NCBI GenBank assembly: GCA_036406615.1
Contig: DASXAQ010000016.1
Location: 1 to 36,327 of the forward strand
Source of the DNA: DASXAQ01 sp036406615
GTDB lineage: Bacteria; Actinomycetota; UBA4738
Direction: 5' to 3'
Length of the DNA stretch: 36,327 bases
Part shown: positions 8,065 to 18,690 of the stretch, piece by piece
Numbering within the stretch: position 1 is the stretch's first letter
How the letters are laid out: every line of letters begins with the position of its first letter
The notes under the pieces: generated by a model
The model's database searches: none
Seen by the model: only the letters and a program-made list of their open reading frames with translations
What the model was told of the DNA's origin: nothing
Made by a program: the position numbers and the translations under genes

Positions 8065-9527
8065 TGGACCGCCAGATCCGCCGCCTGGGACTGGCGCTGC
8101 TCGCGCTGTTCGTCCTGCTGTTCGCGCAGACGAACTACATCTCGGTGTTCGCCGCGGGACGCCTCGCCGACAACCCGGCCAACTCGCGCGTGCTGCTCGC
8201 CGAGTACAACATGCAGCGCGGCGCGATCCTGGCGCGGGACGAGCGCACCGTGCTCGCGAAAAGCGTCGCCACGAACGGCACGCTGAAGTACCTGCGCGTG
8301 TATCCGCACGGCTCGTTGTACGGGCAGATCACCGGCTACTACTCGCTGATCTACGGCCGGTCCGGGCTGGAGCTGTCGCAGAACGACTGGCTGTCGGGAA
8401 CGGCGGCCGAGCTCACGCCGCAGAACCTGGTGGACGAGATCCTCGGCCGGCCCAAGCGCGGCGCGACGGTCGTGACCACGCTGGACGCGAAGCTGCAGCG
8501 TGTGGCCGCCTCGGCGCTCGGGAACCTGCCGGGAGCCGTCGTCGCCCTGGACCCGCGGACGGGGGGGATCCTGGCGATGGTCGGAAACCCCTCGTATGAC
8601 CCCAACCCGCTGGCGTCGCACGACAGCGCAACTCAGCGCGCCGCGTGGCGGACGCTGTCGAAGGACCCCGACAAGCCGCTCCTCTCGCCGGCAGCGCAGC
8701 AGCTGTATCCGCCGGGCTCGACGTTCAAGCTCGTGACCGCCTCCGCGGCGCTCGAGGCGGGGGCCACGCCGTCGACGACGTACGCGAACCCGGCAGTCCT
8801 GCAGCTGCCGCAGACCACGCACGTCCTGCAGAACTTCGGCGGCGAACACTGCCTCGGCGGCGCGCCGCGCATCACGATGGCCCAGGCGCTGCAAGTGTCG
8901 TGCAACGTCGTGTTCGGGGAGATCGGGCTGCAGCTCGGGGCCGCCAGGCTGGTCGCGCAGGCGCGGAGGTTCGGCTTCGATCAGGACGTCCCGTTCGAGA
9001 TCCCGTTCGCCGAAGGCCAGATCCCGGACGTGTCGACCTTCGTCGACAACGAGCCGTTGGTCGCGCTGTCGGCGATCGGGCAGGCGAGCGTGCGCGCCAA
9101 CCCGCTGGCGATGGCGTTGGTGGCGCAGGCCATCGCGAACGGCGGCACCGAGATGGTGCCCCAGCTCGTGCGCCAGGTTCGCGACTCGTCGGGACGCGTC
9201 GTCAAGACGTTCTCGCCGCAGGTGTTCGGCAATCCGATCTCGGCGAAGACCGCGGCCGAGATGACGTCCATGATGATCGGCGTGGTGCAGGGCGGAACGG
9301 GCACCGCCGCGCAGATCCCGGGGGTGACGGTGGCGGGCAAGACCGGTACGGCGGAGGTCCCCGGCGGCAACCCGGACGCCTGGTTCGTCAGCTTCGCGCC
9401 GGCCCAGAACCCGAAGATCGTGGTGGCCGTCATCGTCCCGAACGGCGGCAGCCTGGGCAGCGACGCCACGGGAGGCGCCGTGGCCGCCCCGATCGCCAAA
9501 GCGGTGATCGAGGCCGCACTGGGGTAA
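8061..9527 (+). CDS. pbpA: PbpA: class B penicillin-binding protein (transpeptidase)
   Basis: A single N-terminal transmembrane helix (residues 8-24) is followed by a pedestal region and a transpeptidase domain. The domain has SxxK in PPGSTFKL, SxN in SCNVVF and the KTGTAEV triad, all intact. It cross-links glycan strands made by RodA. ATG 8061 overlaps the rodA stop (ATGA); a second ATG directly follows at 8064. At 488 residues it has the usual length of actinobacterial PbpA. The kinase gene starts 10 nt after the stop, behind a GAAGG ribosome-binding site. Confidence 0.95.
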   Translation: MMDRQIRRLGLALLALFVLLFAQTNYISVFAAGRLADNPANSRVLLAEYNMQRGAILARDERTVLAKSVATNGTLKYLRVYPHGSLYGQITGYYSLIYGRSGLELSQNDWLSGTAAELTPQNLVDEILGRPKRGATVVTTLDAKLQRVAASALGNLPGAVVALDPRTGGILAMVGNPSYDPNPLASHDSATQRAAWRTLSKDPDKPLLSPAAQQLYPPGSTFKLVTASAALEAGATPSTTYANPAVLQLPQTTHVLQNFGGEHCLGGAPRITMAQALQVSCNVVFGEIGLQLGAARLVAQARRFGFDQDVPFEIPFAEGQIPDVSTFVDNEPLVALSAIGQASVRANPLAMALVAQAIANGGTEMVPQLVRQVRDSSGRVVKTFSPQVFGNPISAKTAAEMTSMMIGVVQGGTGTAAQIPGVTVAGKTGTAEVPGGNPDAWFVSFAPAQNPKIVVAVIVPNGGSLGSDATGGAVAAPIAKAVIEAALG

Positions 9528-9537
9528 GAAGGTCCTT

Positions 9538-11046
<1,509 letters not shown>

Positions 11047-11047
<1 letters not shown>

Positions 11048-12585
11048 TGGCTGACCGGCGAGTCCTCGCCGGCCGCTACGAGGTGAACTCCCTGCTCGGC
11101 GGCGGCGGCATGGCCGAGGTCTACCTGGGCACCGACCGGGTTCTCGGACGCAACGTGGCCATCAAGATCCTGCGCCCGCAGTTCGCCGCCGATGCGACGT
11201 TCGTCGAGCGCTTCCGCCGCGAAGCACAGGCGGCGGCCGCGCTGAACCATCCAGGCATCGTGGCCGTGTACGACACGGGCTCGGTGGACGGCACGCACTT
11301 CATCGTCATGGAGTACGTGCAGGGAAAGACGCTCGCGCAGGTGATCCGCGAGGGACCGATCCTGCCGGAACGCGCGGTGGAGATCGCCGGGTCGGTGGCC
11401 ACCGCGCTCGCGTTCGCGCACCGGGCGGGCTTCGTGCACCGCGACATCAAGCCCGCCAACATCATGCTCACTCCGGCCGGCGGCGTGAAGGTCATGGACT
11501 TCGGCATCGCGCGCGCCGTGCAGGCCCAGTCGGCCGGCCTGACCCAGACGGCGACGGTGCTCGGCACCGCCACGTACTTCTCGCCCGAACAGGCGCAGGG
11601 GGAGGCAGTCGACGGACGCTCCGACGTCTACTCGCTGGGGTGCGTGCTGTACGAGATGCTGACCGGCGTGCCGCCGTTCGAGGGCGACAGCGCCGTCGCG
11701 GTCGCGTACAAGCACGTGCGCCAGGACCCCGTGACGCCCAGCCGGAGGGCGGCCGAGGTGCCGGCCGGACTGGACGCGGTGGTCATGAAGTGCCTGGCGA
11801 AGAGCCCCGCTGATCGCTACCAGTCCGCCGACGAGCTTCGATCGGACCTGGATCGGTTCCAGGCCGGCCTGCCGGTGTCGGCCGCCGCGGCCGCGGCGGC
11901 GACCCAGGCCATGACGCGCCAGGCGTCGGCGACGCAAGTCATGCCGGCCGGCACCCGGCCCGGGGCGCACCGCCGGCGCAACCCGTGGGCGATCGCCGGC
12001 ATCGTCGCGGGGATCGTGGCGTTGCTGGCCATCGGGTTCTTCCTGCTCGCCAACGCGCTGACCGGCGACAACGCGAACACGATCCCGGTGCCCAACGTCA
12101 CCGGCATCACGGTGAACGCCGCAAAGGCGCAACTGACCGCGGCGGGGTTCACCACGCCCCCCAAGGTCACGCCGCAGGCCTCGGACACCGTGCCGAAGGG
12201 GTTCGTCATCAGCTACTCGCCAACGGGCAACCAGCCGGCGGACACGGTCATCACGCTGGTCTCCTCGACCGGCCCGCAGAAGGTGGCCGTGCCCAACGTC
12301 GTGTGCGAGAAGCGAAGCCAGGCGGAAGACGACCTGACCGCGGCGGGGTTCCAGCCGGTGATCGCCGGCCAGCTTCCGAACGCCGCGTGCCCAACGCCCG
12401 GCAACGTCGCCAAGCAGGAGCCGGACAGCCCCGACGGGACGACGAAGGCGCCCAAGGGCTCGGAGGTGCGCTTCTGGGTGATCCCGCAACCGACGCCGAC
12501 CCCGCCGACGACGCCGCCCACCACCCCGCCGACGACGCCCCCGACCACGCCGCCGCCGACGTCCCCGTCGCCGAGCCCCTCGTAG
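11047..12585 (+). CDS. pknB: PknB: PASTA-domain Ser/Thr protein kinase
   Basis: The 512-residue kinase begins MADRRVLAGRYEV. It has a Gly-rich loop LGGGGMAEVY, Lys40 in VAIK (same number as M. tuberculosis PknB), HRDIKPAN, MDFG, an activation loop with TATVLGTATY and SDVYSLG. The linker carries ATQAM and ATQVM sites. One transmembrane helix (about 315-336) is followed by two PASTA domains, the second with two extra cysteines (VVCEKRS and NAACPTPG) that could form a disulphide, and a TTPP-repeat tail. PASTA domains bind muropeptides and lipid II, and the kinase controls wall synthesis and division. The ATG overlaps the restored stop of the preceding kinase. Confidence 0.94.
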
Positions 12586-12621
12586 CCGTCGCGGGAACGC
12601 TTCCGCGTCGGCGCGGGGTGC

Positions 12622-12627
12622 TACCGT
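12622..12627 (+). promoter_or_regulatory. -10 box (TACCGT) of the ThyX-like gene, leaderless type
   Basis: TACCGT ends 7 nt before the ATG at 12635 in the 49-nt gap after pknB. No Shine-Dalgarno sequence is present, so transcription probably begins at the start codon, giving this gene its own promoter. Confidence 0.45.
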
Positions 12628-12634
12628 TCGCACG

Positions 12635-14272
12635 ATGGAGCTGGACGCGGTCCACGAGACGTTCACCGACGACGAACGCGCCCTGCTGTCGCGCCACTTC
12701 ACCAACCTGGACGGGCCGGTCTTCGCGCTCGTCAACCTGCCCGAGGTCGTGAAGGGGGCGCTGTTCGCCCGCTACTCGCGCTCCCCCAAGTCGCTGCGGC
12801 GGCTGTTCCTGGACGAGTTCGCGGCCGAGGGCGCGCTTGGCCGCGCGGCCGAGCACGCCGCGACGGCCGCCGAGGACGTCGACGTCGCCAAGGCGGAAGG
12901 GCTGTACGAACGGGTCTTCCTGGAGTACGGCGACGACTCGGTCGCCCAGCTCGGCGGCGCGCACCTGGCCTGCGAGCAGGCGTCGCAGGTGCTCACCAAG
13001 GTGCTGGAGTGGGGACGGCTGGGGGCGTACCTCGAACAGTCGACGCGCTACATCCCCTACGACGACCGCCCGGGCGGCCGGTACCGGTACCACGTGCCGG
13101 CGGAGATCGCGGCCCACGCCGACCTGGCCGAGCGCTATCGCGCGACGCTCGACCGCGCGTTCGACGTATACGCCGCGTGGCTCGAGCCGATGCAGGCCCA
13201 CTTCCGCGACCGGTTCCCCAAGGACGAAGCGGACTCGGCCTTCGTCTACCGCTCCACCATCCGGGCCAAGGCGTGCGACACGCTGCGCGGGCTCCTGCCG
13301 GTCGCCACGCGCACCAACGTCGGCATCTTCGCCAGCGCCCAGTCCTACGAACAGCTGTTGATGCGCATGCGTGCGCATCCGCTGGCCGAAGTGCGCGCCT
13401 ATGCCGACCTGATGCTTGTCGAGTTGCGGACGGTCATCCCCGCGTTCCTCACGCGCGTCGACGCGTCCGAGCGGGGCGTCGCGTGGAGCCGGTACCTGCA
13501 GGAGACGCGCGAGGCGACGCGGTCGCTGGCCGCCGAGCTGCTGGCGGGCGCGGCGAACGAACTCCAGGACGACGTGACGCTGACGGACTTCGACCCCGAC
13601 GGCGAGGCGAAGGTGGTCGCCGCGGCGCTGTACGCGGCGTCCGATCTGGCCGACGAGCAGCTGCTGGACGAGGCGCGCAAGCTCTCCGTCGACGACCGCG
13701 TTCGCGTGCTGCGTGCCTACGCGGGTGAGCGGCGGAACCGGCGGCACCGTCCGGGGCGCGCGTTCGAGCGAACGTCGTACCGGTTCGACGTGCTCTGCGA
13801 CTACGGGGCGTTCCGCGACCTGCAGCGCCACCGCCCGCTCACGCTGGAATGGCAGCGGGTCTCGCCCGCGCATGGCTTCGAGCTGCCGCCAGACGTCGAA
13901 ACGGCGGGAGCCCTCGGCGACTGGGAATCGGTGATGGAGGATGGCGGCGCCCTGCACGCGGCCGTCGCCGAGCGATGCTCGCCCGACGTCGCGCAGTACG
14001 CGGTGCCGATGGCGTTCCGCGTGCGCTTCGTCATGGAGATGAACGCCCGCGAAGCGATGCACGTCATCGAGCTTCGAAGCTCGCCGCAAGGCCATCCCGT
14101 GTACCGCCGGGTCGCGCACGAGATGCACCGGTTGATCCGCGAGGACGCCGGCCACGAGGCCATCGCCGCACTGATGGTCCACGTCGACCACAGCGACGTC
14201 GACCTGGAACGGCTCGACGCCGAGCGTCGCACCGAGGCGCGGCGGCGGGCCGCGGCCGACCCCGGGCGCTAG
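12635..14272 (+). CDS. Tandem ThyX-like protein (two flavin-dependent thymidylate synthase-like domains)
   Basis: The 545-residue protein contains two ThyX-like halves. The first (about 1-290) has the family-like helix YGDDSVAQLGGAH, then the EQSTRYIPYD segment, and a C-terminal helix pair. The second (about 300-530) has FRDLQRHRPLTLEWQRVS, followed by YAVPMAFRVRF and the ThyX-like MNAREAMHVIELRS. Authentic ThyX uses RHR-x7-Ser; the second half keeps RHR but has Arg at the Ser position with Ser two residues later, and the first half lacks RHR. It may therefore bind flavin or nucleotide without making dTMP. Similar long ThyX-annotated proteins occur in Actinobacteria, but I know of no assigned function. 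Confidence 0.82.
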   Translation: MELDAVHETFTDDERALLSRHFTNLDGPVFALVNLPEVVKGALFARYSRSPKSLRRLFLDEFAAEGALGRAAEHAATAAEDVDVAKAEGLYERVFLEYGDDSVAQLGGAHLACEQASQVLTKVLEWGRLGAYLEQSTRYIPYDDRPGGRYRYHVPAEIAAHADLAERYRATLDRAFDVYAAWLEPMQAHFRDRFPKDEADSAFVYRSTIRAKACDTLRGLLPVATRTNVGIFASAQSYEQLLMRMRAHPLAEVRAYADLMLVELRTVIPAFLTRVDASERGVAWSRYLQETREATRSLAAELLAGAANELQDDVTLTDFDPDGEAKVVAAALYAASDLADEQLLDEARKLSVDDRVRVLRAYAGERRNRRHRPGRAFERTSYRFDVLCDYGAFRDLQRHRPLTLEWQRVSPAHGFELPPDVETAGALGDWESVMEDGGALHAAVAERCSPDVAQYAVPMAFRVRFVMEMNAREAMHVIELRSSPQGHPVYRRVAHEMHRLIREDAGHEAIAALMVHVDHSDVDLERLDAERRTEARRRAAADPGR

Positions 14273-14353
14273 CGGCTCGCGCATCCCCACCGGCCGACGG
14301 GCGCCGTCATGACCGGCGGTCATCGCGTCGGCCATCTGCGAGAATGCACGGCC

Positions 14354-16210
14354 GTGCCACCCGTTGCCTTCCATCGCGCCGCCCCCGAAGCCGGCGGCGC
14401 CCCTTCGTCCGCCCCGGCCGTGCCCGAAACGCAGCCCGCGCCCGTCTGGGAGCAGCGCTTCCGCGCACCGCTGGTGACGTTTCCCCGGTGGGCGCGCGAC
14501 GCTCCCCACCGACTGGTGTACGCGTCGAACGAGTCCGGCTCGTGGCAGTTGCACGCGTGGGACCGATCGGACGGCGCGCCGCGCCGCGTCACCGACGTCC
14601 CGATCGGCATCCGCGAGGGGACGATCACGCCCGACGGGCGAGGCGTCGTCTGGTTCGACGATCGCACCGGCGACGAGCGCGGCCAGTGGGTCGTCGAGCC
14701 GTTCGAGGGCGGCGAGCGCCGGCTGCTCGCGGACGGCGTGCCCGACGCGTGGGCGAGCGGCCTTGCCATCGGGGACGGGCTGACGGTCCTCGGCACCGGA
14801 CAGGAGGACGGGTTCGCCATCCACGTCGCCGTGGGCGACGCGCCGGCGACCGAGGTCCACCGGCACGCCGAACCGGTCGCGGTGGCGGGCCTGTCGCGCG
14901 ACGGACACCTGCTGTGCTACGAGCACGCCGAACACGGCGACGCCGTACACATGGCGCTGCGGGTGATCGACGCTGGGACGTTCGAAACGGCCGGCGAGTT
15001 GTGGGACGGCGAAGGCCTGGGGCTCGTGGCCGCAGGGTGGTCGCGCGCGCCGGGCGACCAGCGGCTGGCGATCGGCCACGAGCGCGAGGGCCGGACCCGC
15101 CCCGGGATCTGGGATCTGTCGACGGGCGAACGCACGGACCTGCACGTGGATCTGCCGGGCGAGGTCTGGGTCGCCGACTGGTGGCCGGACGCCACCGCGC
15201 TGCTGGTCGTGCACGAGCACGACGGCCGCTCGGAGCTGTTCCGCCTCGGCCTGGACGAAGCGCTCGAGCGCATCCCGCACGACACCGGCACGATCTCGGG
15301 CGCGCGCGTACGCCCCGACGGGCAGGTCTGGTACCGGATCTCGTCGGGCGCCCGGGCACCGTCGGTGGCACGCGCGGGCGGCGAGGTCGTGCTTCGAGCC
15401 GAGGGAACGCCCGCTCCGGGCGGCAGTCCGTACCGGTCGTGGGAGTTCACGAACGCCGAGGGCCGGCGGATCCACGGGTTCGTCGCGACGCCGCCCGGGT
15501 CCGGCCCGTTCCCCCTGTTCATGGACGTGCACGGCGGGCCGACATGGGCGTACACCGACACGTACATGCCGGCCGTCCAGGCGTGGGTCGATCACGGGTT
15601 CGCGGTCGCGATGGTCAACTACCGCGGCTCGACCGGCTATGGCCGCGAGTTCCGCGATCTGCTCCTGGGCAACCCGGGGTTCCCCGAGGTCGAAGACGTC
15701 CATGCCGGCCTCGACGCGCTGATCGCCGACGGAACCGCGGACCCGTCGCGGTGCGTGATCGGCGGAGGGTCCTGGGGCGGCTACATCACGCTGCTGTCGA
15801 TCGGCCTGCACTCCGATCGGTGGGCGGCCGCCGCCGCGGCCGTACCGGTCGCCGACTACCCGGTGGCGTTCGAGGACGAGGCGCCGGGGCTGAAGGCGTA
15901 CGACCGGACGTTGTTCGGCGGCACCCCAGAGGAGCTTCCCGCGCTGTACGCGGAGCGCTCGCCGCTGACGTACATCGACGACGTGCGCACCCCGGTGCTG
16001 ATCCTGGCCGGCGACAACGACACGCGCTGCCCCATCCGCCAGGTGCTGAACTACGTCGAGCGCCTCGAGGCACTCGGTCGCGAGCACGAGCTGTACCGGT
16101 TCGACGCCGGTCACGGCTCGATGGTCGTGGACGAACAGATCCGCCAGATGCGAGCGGAGCTGGCGTTCGTGCGTGCGCGCGTCCCAACCGGGGCCGGGGC
16201 CTCCCAGTGA
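14354..16210 (+). CDS. S9-family prolyl-oligopeptidase-like serine peptidase
   Basis: The product has an N-terminal beta-propeller region (about residues 30-350, with repeated W/YxxD strands) and a C-terminal alpha/beta-hydrolase domain. The nucleophile motif is GGGSWGGY, the Asp lies in LAGDNDTRCP and the His in DAGHGSM, so the triad is complete. Such enzymes hydrolyse short peptides or acylpeptides in the cytoplasm; no signal peptide is seen. GTG 14354 was preferred over an ATG at 14309 because the extra 15 residues overlap a likely promoter (GAGAAT 8 nt upstream). The length of 618 residues fits S9C/acylaminoacyl-peptidase relatives. Its stop overlaps the next start (GTGA). Confidence 0.9.
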   Translation: MPPVAFHRAAPEAGGAPSSAPAVPETQPAPVWEQRFRAPLVTFPRWARDAPHRLVYASNESGSWQLHAWDRSDGAPRRVTDVPIGIREGTITPDGRGVVWFDDRTGDERGQWVVEPFEGGERRLLADGVPDAWASGLAIGDGLTVLGTGQEDGFAIHVAVGDAPATEVHRHAEPVAVAGLSRDGHLLCYEHAEHGDAVHMALRVIDAGTFETAGELWDGEGLGLVAAGWSRAPGDQRLAIGHEREGRTRPGIWDLSTGERTDLHVDLPGEVWVADWWPDATALLVVHEHDGRSELFRLGLDEALERIPHDTGTISGARVRPDGQVWYRISSGARAPSVARAGGEVVLRAEGTPAPGGSPYRSWEFTNAEGRRIHGFVATPPGSGPFPLFMDVHGGPTWAYTDTYMPAVQAWVDHGFAVAMVNYRGSTGYGREFRDLLLGNPGFPEVEDVHAGLDALIADGTADPSRCVIGGGSWGGYITLLSIGLHSDRWAAAAAAVPVADYPVAFEDEAPGLKAYDRTLFGGTPEELPALYAERSPLTYIDDVRTPVLILAGDNDTRCPIRQVLNYVERLEALGREHELYRFDAGHGSMVVDEQIRQMRAELAFVRARVPTGAGASQ

Positions 16211-16428
16211 CGTCCGTCGTGGCACTCGCCGCCGCCATGCTGTCGTGGCTGCTGGCCGTGGATCGCGAGACGGCGATCGTCATCGCGTTCTCCGCGATCA
16301 TCGTGGCCGGCGTCGTCGTGTCGGTCGGCGCGTGGATCCTGCTTCGCCGCGAGGTCCGGCGGAGCCGCGTCACGACGGCCGGGGGCGCGGACGAGCCCGT
16401 CGAACCGGTTCGGCCCGCCCAGACCTGA
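16207..16428 (+). CDS. Small two-helix membrane protein of unknown function
   Basis: The 73-residue protein starts with GTG overlapping the stop of the S9 peptidase gene by 4 nt (GTGA). It contains two hydrophobic helices (about residues 3-17 and 21-45), then a basic stretch LLRREVRRSR and an acidic/Pro tail. No family is recognised. The tight overlap indicates translational coupling with the peptidase. The 20 nt to the end of the convergent ligase gene hold the sequence CCGGCCCGGGGCACGCCCGG, which is GC-rich but not a clear terminator. Confidence 0.65.
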   Translation: MTSVVALAAAMLSWLLAVDRETAIVIAFSAIIVAGVVVSVGAWILLRREVRRSRVTTAGGADEPVEPVRPAQT

Positions 16429-16448
16429 CCGGCCCGGGGCACGCCCGG

Positions 16449-18173
16449 TCAGCTTCGATCCGCGGCGCTGAGCTCCTCTGCCAGCAGCACTCGCCGCAAT
16501 ACCTTGCCGACCAGTGTCTCCGGCAGCTGATCCCGGAACTCGACCCGGGACGGTACCCGGTACCCGGTCAGTCCCTGCTTCGGGTCGCGGCAGAAGGCGA
16601 CGATCTCCTCGGGCGTGGCGGTCTGCCCGCGCTTCAGCACGACGAACGCCTTCACCGCCTCGCCCGTCCGGTCGTCGGGGACCCCGACCACGCACACCTT
16701 CTCGATCTTGGGGTGGTGGTACAGGACCTGTTCGATGTCGGTGGGGTACACGTTGAAGCCGGACACGATGATCATGTCCTTCTTCCGATCCACGATCGAG
16801 AAGAAGCCATCCTCGCTCACCGTCGCGATGTCCCCCGACAGCAGCCAGCGGGTCCCGTCGGCGTCCTGCCTGATCATCGCGGCCGTCTCCTCCGGCCGGT
16901 TCCAGTAGCCCTGCATCACTTGCGGTCCCGCGATCGCCAGCTCGCCCGGCTCGCCGGGGGGCGCCTCCTTCGTCCAGTCGTCCAGGTCGACCAGCCGGCA
17001 GTCGGTGTCCGGGATCGGCAGCCCGATCGAACCGGGTCTCGCGCGCCCGTCCAGCGGGTTGGCGTGCGTCACCGGCGAGGTCTCCGTGAGGCCGTAGCCC
17101 TCCACGAGGCGTCCCCCGGTGATCGACTCGAACTTCCGCGCGACGGCCACGGGCAGCGGTGCGGCCCCCGACACGCAACGCCGGATGGATTCCAGGTGGT
17201 ACTTCGGCGTGAGCGGGCTCTCGTTGATGGCGATGTACAGCCGCGGCACTCCCGGAAACAGCGACGCCCGCTCCTTCTGCACGGCCTTCAGCGTCTGCTT
17301 CAGCTCGAATCGCGGCACCAGGATGAGCTTGGCCCCCAGGTGGATGCCCAGGTTCATCCCGATCGTCATGCCGTAGGAGTGGAAGAACGGCAGGACGCAC
17401 ATGACGGCCTCGTCGCCCGGGCGGACCCCCATGAACCACGCCTCGCACTGCAACAGGTTCGCGACCAGGTTCGCGTGGGTGAGCATCGCGCCCTTCGACA
17501 GCCCGGTCGTCCCGCCCGTATAGATCAGGCCGGCCAGGTCGACGCCCGGATCGATCTCCGCCGCCGGGACCTCCGGTCCTGGCGATGACATCAGCTCCCG
17601 CCACCAGCGGACGTCGGCGCCGGCGGGCACGGGGGGCCACGGATGCCCTTCGCGCTTGGCCTCCCGGCGCAGCTCGATGGGCGCCAGCCGCTTCAGCACC
17701 GGGCCCATGTAGTCGGTGACCTTCGCCACGATCGTCGTGCGGATGCCGCTGGCGTCACGGACGGCCGCGAACTTCGGGTACAGCGAGTCCAGGACGACGC
17801 ACACCTCGATCCCGGCGTCGGTCAGCTGATGCTGCAGCTCGCGCTCGGAGTACAGCGGGTTGTTCCCGACGATCACTGCACCCAGGCGCAGCGCCGCGTA
17901 ATACGCGATCACGTACTGCGGACAGTTCGGCAGGATCAGCCCGACGCGGTCGCCCTTGCCGATGCCGAGCGACGCCAGCGCGCGGCTGAACCGGTCGACC
18001 TCGGCAAGCAGCTGCACGTACGTGAGCCGGCCGCCGAAGAACACGGTCGCCGTCGCGCCCGGGAAGCGCGCGGCGGCATTCGACAGGATCTGGTACATCG
18101 ACGTGCTCGGGTACGGCTCGAGCGAGGCGGGCACGCCATCCTGGTAGCTCGTCACCCACGGGCGTGCCGCCAT
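16449..18173 (-). CDS. Long-chain acyl-CoA ligase (AMP-forming, FadD-like)
   Basis: The 574-residue enzyme has the ANL-superfamily motifs. These are the phosphate-binding loop YTGGTTGLSKGA (about residue 217), the adenine motif YGLTETSP, LSGDIATV, the hinge DRKKDMIIVSGFNVYP and the C-terminal catalytic-lysine region VGKVLRR. It activates a carboxylic acid, probably a fatty acid, to acyl-AMP and then acyl-CoA in the cytoplasm; the exact chain length cannot be read from sequence. ATG 18173 lies one nt after the stop of the RDD gene, so it is the third gene of a minus-strand operon. A TTG four codons upstream is less likely. Confidence 0.92.
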   Translation of the reverse strand: MAARPWVTSYQDGVPASLEPYPSTSMYQILSNAAARFPGATATVFFGGRLTYVQLLAEVDRFSRALASLGIGKGDRVGLILPNCPQYVIAYYAALRLGAVIVGNNPLYSERELQHQLTDAGIEVCVVLDSLYPKFAAVRDASGIRTTIVAKVTDYMGPVLKRLAPIELRREAKREGHPWPPVPAGADVRWWRELMSSPGPEVPAAEIDPGVDLAGLIYTGGTTGLSKGAMLTHANLVANLLQCEAWFMGVRPGDEAVMCVLPFFHSYGMTIGMNLGIHLGAKLILVPRFELKQTLKAVQKERASLFPGVPRLYIAINESPLTPKYHLESIRRCVSGAAPLPVAVARKFESITGGRLVEGYGLTETSPVTHANPLDGRARPGSIGLPIPDTDCRLVDLDDWTKEAPPGEPGELAIAGPQVMQGYWNRPEETAAMIRQDADGTRWLLSGDIATVSEDGFFSIVDRKKDMIIVSGFNVYPTDIEQVLYHHPKIEKVCVVGVPDDRTGEAVKAFVVLKRGQTATPEEIVAFCRDPKQGLTGYRVPSRVEFRDQLPETLVGKVLRRVLLAEELSAADRS

Positions 18174-18174
18174 C

Positions 18175-18690
18175 TCAGACGCCAAGCGCTCGGTAGGCCC
18201 AGTCGTAGACGACCGAGCTTCGAACGATCAGGTCCTGCACGGACCGGTTCCGGCGATCGAACAGCACCCAGGCGAATCCCGGCAGGAACACCAGGTACAG
18301 CAGCGCGCGGCCGAACGCCTGCCACCCCGTCAACGGGTGGCCGTCCGGGCGCACGGCGCGCAGTCCCGTCAGCTGCTTGCCGTACGTCTTGCCGGTCGAG
18401 GCCCACGCCGACGTCAGATAGACGAGCGCCAGCCCCCAGAACACCAGGCCGCTGATCTCTCGGCCGGGCGCGACGAAGTGGAAGTGCCTCGTGACCAGGA
18501 AGCGCACGACCGCGACCAGGAGGTAGATGCCGATCTCGAATATCAGCACGACCACGGCGTCGACCACGTTCGCCAGCAGGCGCGACACGAATCCGGCGCG
18601 ACGGCCCTGCAGGCTCCGTGTGCGCGCGAGCCGCTTGCGGCGGCGCTCCGCGAGCTCCGTCATGCGCGCGGCGGCGCCGACGTCGCTCAC
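18175..18690 (-). CDS. RDD family membrane protein
   Basis: The 171-residue protein has a basic N-terminus rich in Arg and Lys, then the RDD-type first helix GRRAGFVSRLLANVVDAVV. Two further membrane helices follow, then the motif STGKTYGKQLTGLRAV and a C-terminal helix FDRRNRSVQDLI. The RDD hallmark is the aspartate in the first helix and the G-K-x-x-x-G-L segment. Some family members are Na+/H+ antiporters, but most are unassigned. GTG 18690 overlaps the stop of the upstream repeat-protein gene (GTGA), and the acyl-CoA ligase follows directly. Confidence 0.88.
   Translation of the reverse strand: MSDVGAAARMTELAERRRKRLARTRSLQGRRAGFVSRLLANVVDAVVVLIFEIGIYLLVAVVRFLVTRHFHFVAPGREISGLVFWGLALVYLTSAWASTGKTYGKQLTGLRAVRPDGHPLTGWQAFGRALLYLVFLPGFAWVLFDRRNRSVQDLIVRSSVVYDWAYRALGV

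Noticed and set aside
12251..16225. A 1,324-codon antisense frame across the ThyX-like and S9 peptidase genes
   Set aside because: Long antisense frames are expected at this GC content. The product is low-complexity Arg/Gly/Val with no motifs, and the plus strand carries well-conserved enzymes.
13849..16428. An 859-codon frame ending with the small membrane protein
   Set aside because: Only its last 74 codons (from GTG 16207) are credible; the rest is an Arg-rich shadow of the ThyX-like and S9 genes.
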